Source: JASJBU01 sp965372385 (GTDB lineage: Bacteria; Pseudomonadota; Gammaproteobacteria; Chromatiales; Chromatiaceae). From it: a DNA stretch of 6,267 nt. The stretch spans positions 1 through 6,267 of the forward strand of contig CBDVCD010000218.1 in NCBI GenBank assembly GCA_965372385.1, written 5' to 3'. The notes below the pieces were generated by a model. That model made no database searches. It was not told the DNA's origin and saw only the letters and a program-made list of their open reading frames with translations. The translations under genes and the position numbers were made by a program. Below, piece after piece: positions 4,417 through 6,267 of this stretch. Position 1 is the stretch's first letter; each line of letters opens with the position of its first letter.

Positions 4417-6267
4417 TCCAACGGTCCGAACAACATGCTGATATCATCCTCCGTCCAACCGGCACCGGATGTCCCACGTTTTTCAAACAGACTGTCGGCC
4501 AAGGCCTGCTTGTGGGCCTGCATGATCTGGATCTTCTCCTCCACCGTGCCCTCGCTGATGAGCTTGTAGACGAACACCGGGTTCTCCTGGCCGATACGGT
4601 GGGCCCGGTCGGTGGCCTGCCGCTCCACCGCCGGGTTCCACCAGGGATCGTAGTGGATCACCGTATCGGCGGCGGTCAGGTTGAGACCCGTACCGCCGGC
4701 CTTGAGGCTGATCAGAAACAGCGGCACCTCTCCGCTCTGAAAACGGTCCACCGGCTTGGCCCGGTCCCGGGTGCGGCCGGTCAGTTTCACATAGTCGATG
4801 CCGGCCTGCCTAACGGCATCCTCGATCAAACTGAGCATGCCGGTGAACTGGGAGAACAGCAGCACCCGCCGGCCCTCCTCGATCATCTCCGGCAGCATCT
4901 CCATCAGCAGCTCCAGTTTGGCGGAGCCCTTCACCTCCCGCGCATCCTCCAGCTTCACCAGGCGTGGATCACAACAGACCTGACGCAGCTTCAGCAGGGC
5001 ATCCAGCACCATGATATGGCTGCGGCCCCAGCCCTTCTCAGCCACCGCCTTGCGCACCTGCTCATGCATCGCCAGGCGGATGGTCTCGTAGAGTTCCCTT
5101 TGCGCCCCGTCCAGCTCCACAGTGCGCAGGATCTCGGTCTTCGGCGGCAGCTCTTTGGCCACCTCTTGCTTGGTGCGGCGCAGCATAAAGGGCCGCAGAC
5201 GCAGCGCCAGCCGCTCTGAAGCCGCCTCGTCACCCTGCTTTTCGATGGGATTGCGCAGATTCCGGCGGAACTGTTTGTCGCTGCCCAGCAGGCCGGGCAG
5301 GAGAAAATCGAACTGAGACCAGAGTTCCCCCAGGTGGTTCTCCAGCGGCGTGCCGGTGAGACAGAGCCGGTGGCGGGCATTCAGCTCTCGCACCACCCGG
5401 CTGGCCTGGGTCTTCGGGTTCTTGATGTTCTGGGCCTCATCCAGGATCAGCAGATGGAATTCCTGTTTCAGCAGCAGTTCCCGGTCACGCGCCAACAGCG
5501 GATAACTGGTCAGCACCAGATCGTGTTTAGAGATCTCCTTGAACTGCTCGCGGCGTTTCGGCCCATGCAGAATCATCACCCGCAGGTCCGGCGCGAACTG
5601 CCGGGCCTCGCGCCGCCAGTTGACCAGCAGGCTGGTGGGAACCACCACCAGTGAGGGCCGGTCCATGCGCCCCTGCTCCTTCTCCAGCAGCAGATGGGCC
5701 AGGGACTGCACCGTCTTGCCCAGGCCCATGTCATCCGCCAGCAACCCACCGAGCCCGTGCTCCCGCAGAAACTGCAGCCAGGCCAGGCCCTGCTGCTGGT
5801 AGTCACGCAACTGGGCCTGCAGGCCCCGGGGTGGCGACACCTCCGGCAACTGATCTAGGCCCCGCAAACGATGGATGAGATCCTGCAGGCCCTCGCACTC
5901 GTCGGTGTCGATCTGCAGTGACTCATCCGCTGCACCCAGCTCCACCAGGCGGGCCAACTGGATGCGGCTCAGGGGCAGCTGACCCTCTTCATCCAGGCTG
6001 TCGTCCTGATAGAGCTCGAACAGGGTATCCAGGATCAGACGGACCCGGCCCAGAGGCACCGGCACCAGCCGTTGGTCCTCCAGCGGGATGATCAGTATCT
6101 GTTCCGGATCCAGCTCCTGCAGCTGTTTTCGGTTGAGGGTCTTGGGAAACTCCCGCAGCAACTTCACCAGACCCGGCAGCAGATTGATCCGCTCGCCCTC
6201 CACCTCTACCCCGAGGCCGACCCGGAACCAGTCATACTCCCCCTTCGGCTGCAGCGAACCATACCAC
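4413..6267 (-). CDS. SNF2-family DNA-dependent ATPase/helicase-like protein (5' partial)
   Basis: This is a bacterial SNF2/HepA-type ATPase, expected to translocate on DNA and remodel protein-DNA complexes. In the visible part, with residue 1 taken as the GTG codon at 6203, all core motifs are present: motif I DDMGLGKT (157-164), Ia VVVPTSLLVNW (186-196), II LDEAQ (254-258), III LTGTP (282-286), IV VLLFSQF (447-453), V KAGGTGLNLT (501-510), and VI QATDRAHRIGQ (529-539). FMLRRTKQEVAKELPPK (339-355) is the usual linker. The DEAQ form of motif II is common in these proteins. The GTG at 6203 is not the true start. The frame stays open to the edge and reads (WYGSLQPKGEYDWFRVGLGVEV), a conserved stretch that sits inside such proteins just before 'GERINLLPGL'. 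Family members often have an N-terminal zinc-binding SWIM domain, which would lie outside the window. The stop overlaps the next gene's start. Confidence 0.95.
   Translation of the reverse strand, partial: WYGSLQPKGEYDWFRVGLGVEVEGERINLLPGLVKLLREFPKTLNRKQLQELDPEQILIIPLEDQRLVPVPLGRVRLILDTLFELYQDDSLDEEGQLPLSRIQLARLVELGAADESLQIDTDECEGLQDLIHRLRGLDQLPEVSPPRGLQAQLRDYQQQGLAWLQFLREHGLGGLLADDMGLGKTVQSLAHLLLEKEQGRMDRPSLVVVPTSLLVNWRREARQFAPDLRVMILHGPKRREQFKEISKHDLVLTSYPLLARDRELLLKQEFHLLILDEAQNIKNPKTQASRVVRELNARHRLCLTGTPLENHLGELWSQFDFLLPGLLGSDKQFRRNLRNPIEKQGDEAASERLALRLRPFMLRRTKQEVAKELPPKTEILRTVELDGAQRELYETIRLAMHEQVRKAVAEKGWGRSHIMVLDALLKLRQVCCDPRLVKLEDAREVKGSAKLELLMEMLPEMIEEGRRVLLFSQFTGMLSLIEDAVRQAGIDYVKLTGRTRDRAKPVDRFQSGEVPLFLISLKAGGTGLNLTAADTVIHYDPWWNPAVERQATDRAHRIGQENPVFVYKLISEGTVEEKIQIMQAHKQALADSLFEKRGTSGAGWTEDDISMLFGPLE

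Noticed and set aside
4512..5219. Plus-strand 235-residue open frame inside the SNF2 gene
   Set aside because: It is antisense to conserved SNF2 motifs, with a His/Gln/Leu-biased translation typical of the complement of GC-rich coding DNA.

Overview
The window looks like chromosomal DNA of a gammaproteobacterium. That guess rests on protein style only (a DUF2914 protein, a DUF3943 protein, a bacterial SNF2 ATPase) and on the type of intergenic repeats. A sulfur-oxidising or endosymbiont-like lineage is possible, but the sequence does not prove it.

Layout from left to right. Positions 1-144 are non-coding, with nothing convincing. A minus-strand gene (145-1038) encodes an exported DUF3943 protein. 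A gap of about 450 bases (1039-1484) holds a small hairpin followed by telomere-like TTAGGG repeats (1079-1129), a minus-strand remnant of a winged-helix-like protein (1211-1363), and an AT-rich promoter region. A plus-strand gene (1485-1880) encodes a 131-residue protein that reads as a hemerythrin-fold protein stripped of nearly all its iron ligands and carrying a CxxCxxC motif. Next is a 171-base MITE-like foldback element (1918-2088) with long imperfect terminal inverted repeats and flanking TCAAGAA direct repeats. Three minus-strand genes follow, reading right to left: a large SNF2-family ATPase that runs off the right edge, a 403-residue unknown protein joined to it by an ATGA stop/start overlap, and, 63 bases further on, a membrane-anchored DUF2914 protein.

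How they fit together. The SNF2 ATPase and its overlapping partner are almost certainly one translationally coupled unit and probably act together. The DUF2914 gene is in line with them and may be co-transcribed. Its last two codons and its stop appear to be supplied by the right end of the MITE-like element. Removing the element and one repeat copy in silico restores a stop directly after the preceding Glu codon.

The most notable points are the MITE-like insertion that rewrote a gene's end, the ligand-less hemerythrin-like protein, and the coupled SNF2/unknown pair. No CRISPR array, tRNA, rRNA or intact transposase gene was seen.
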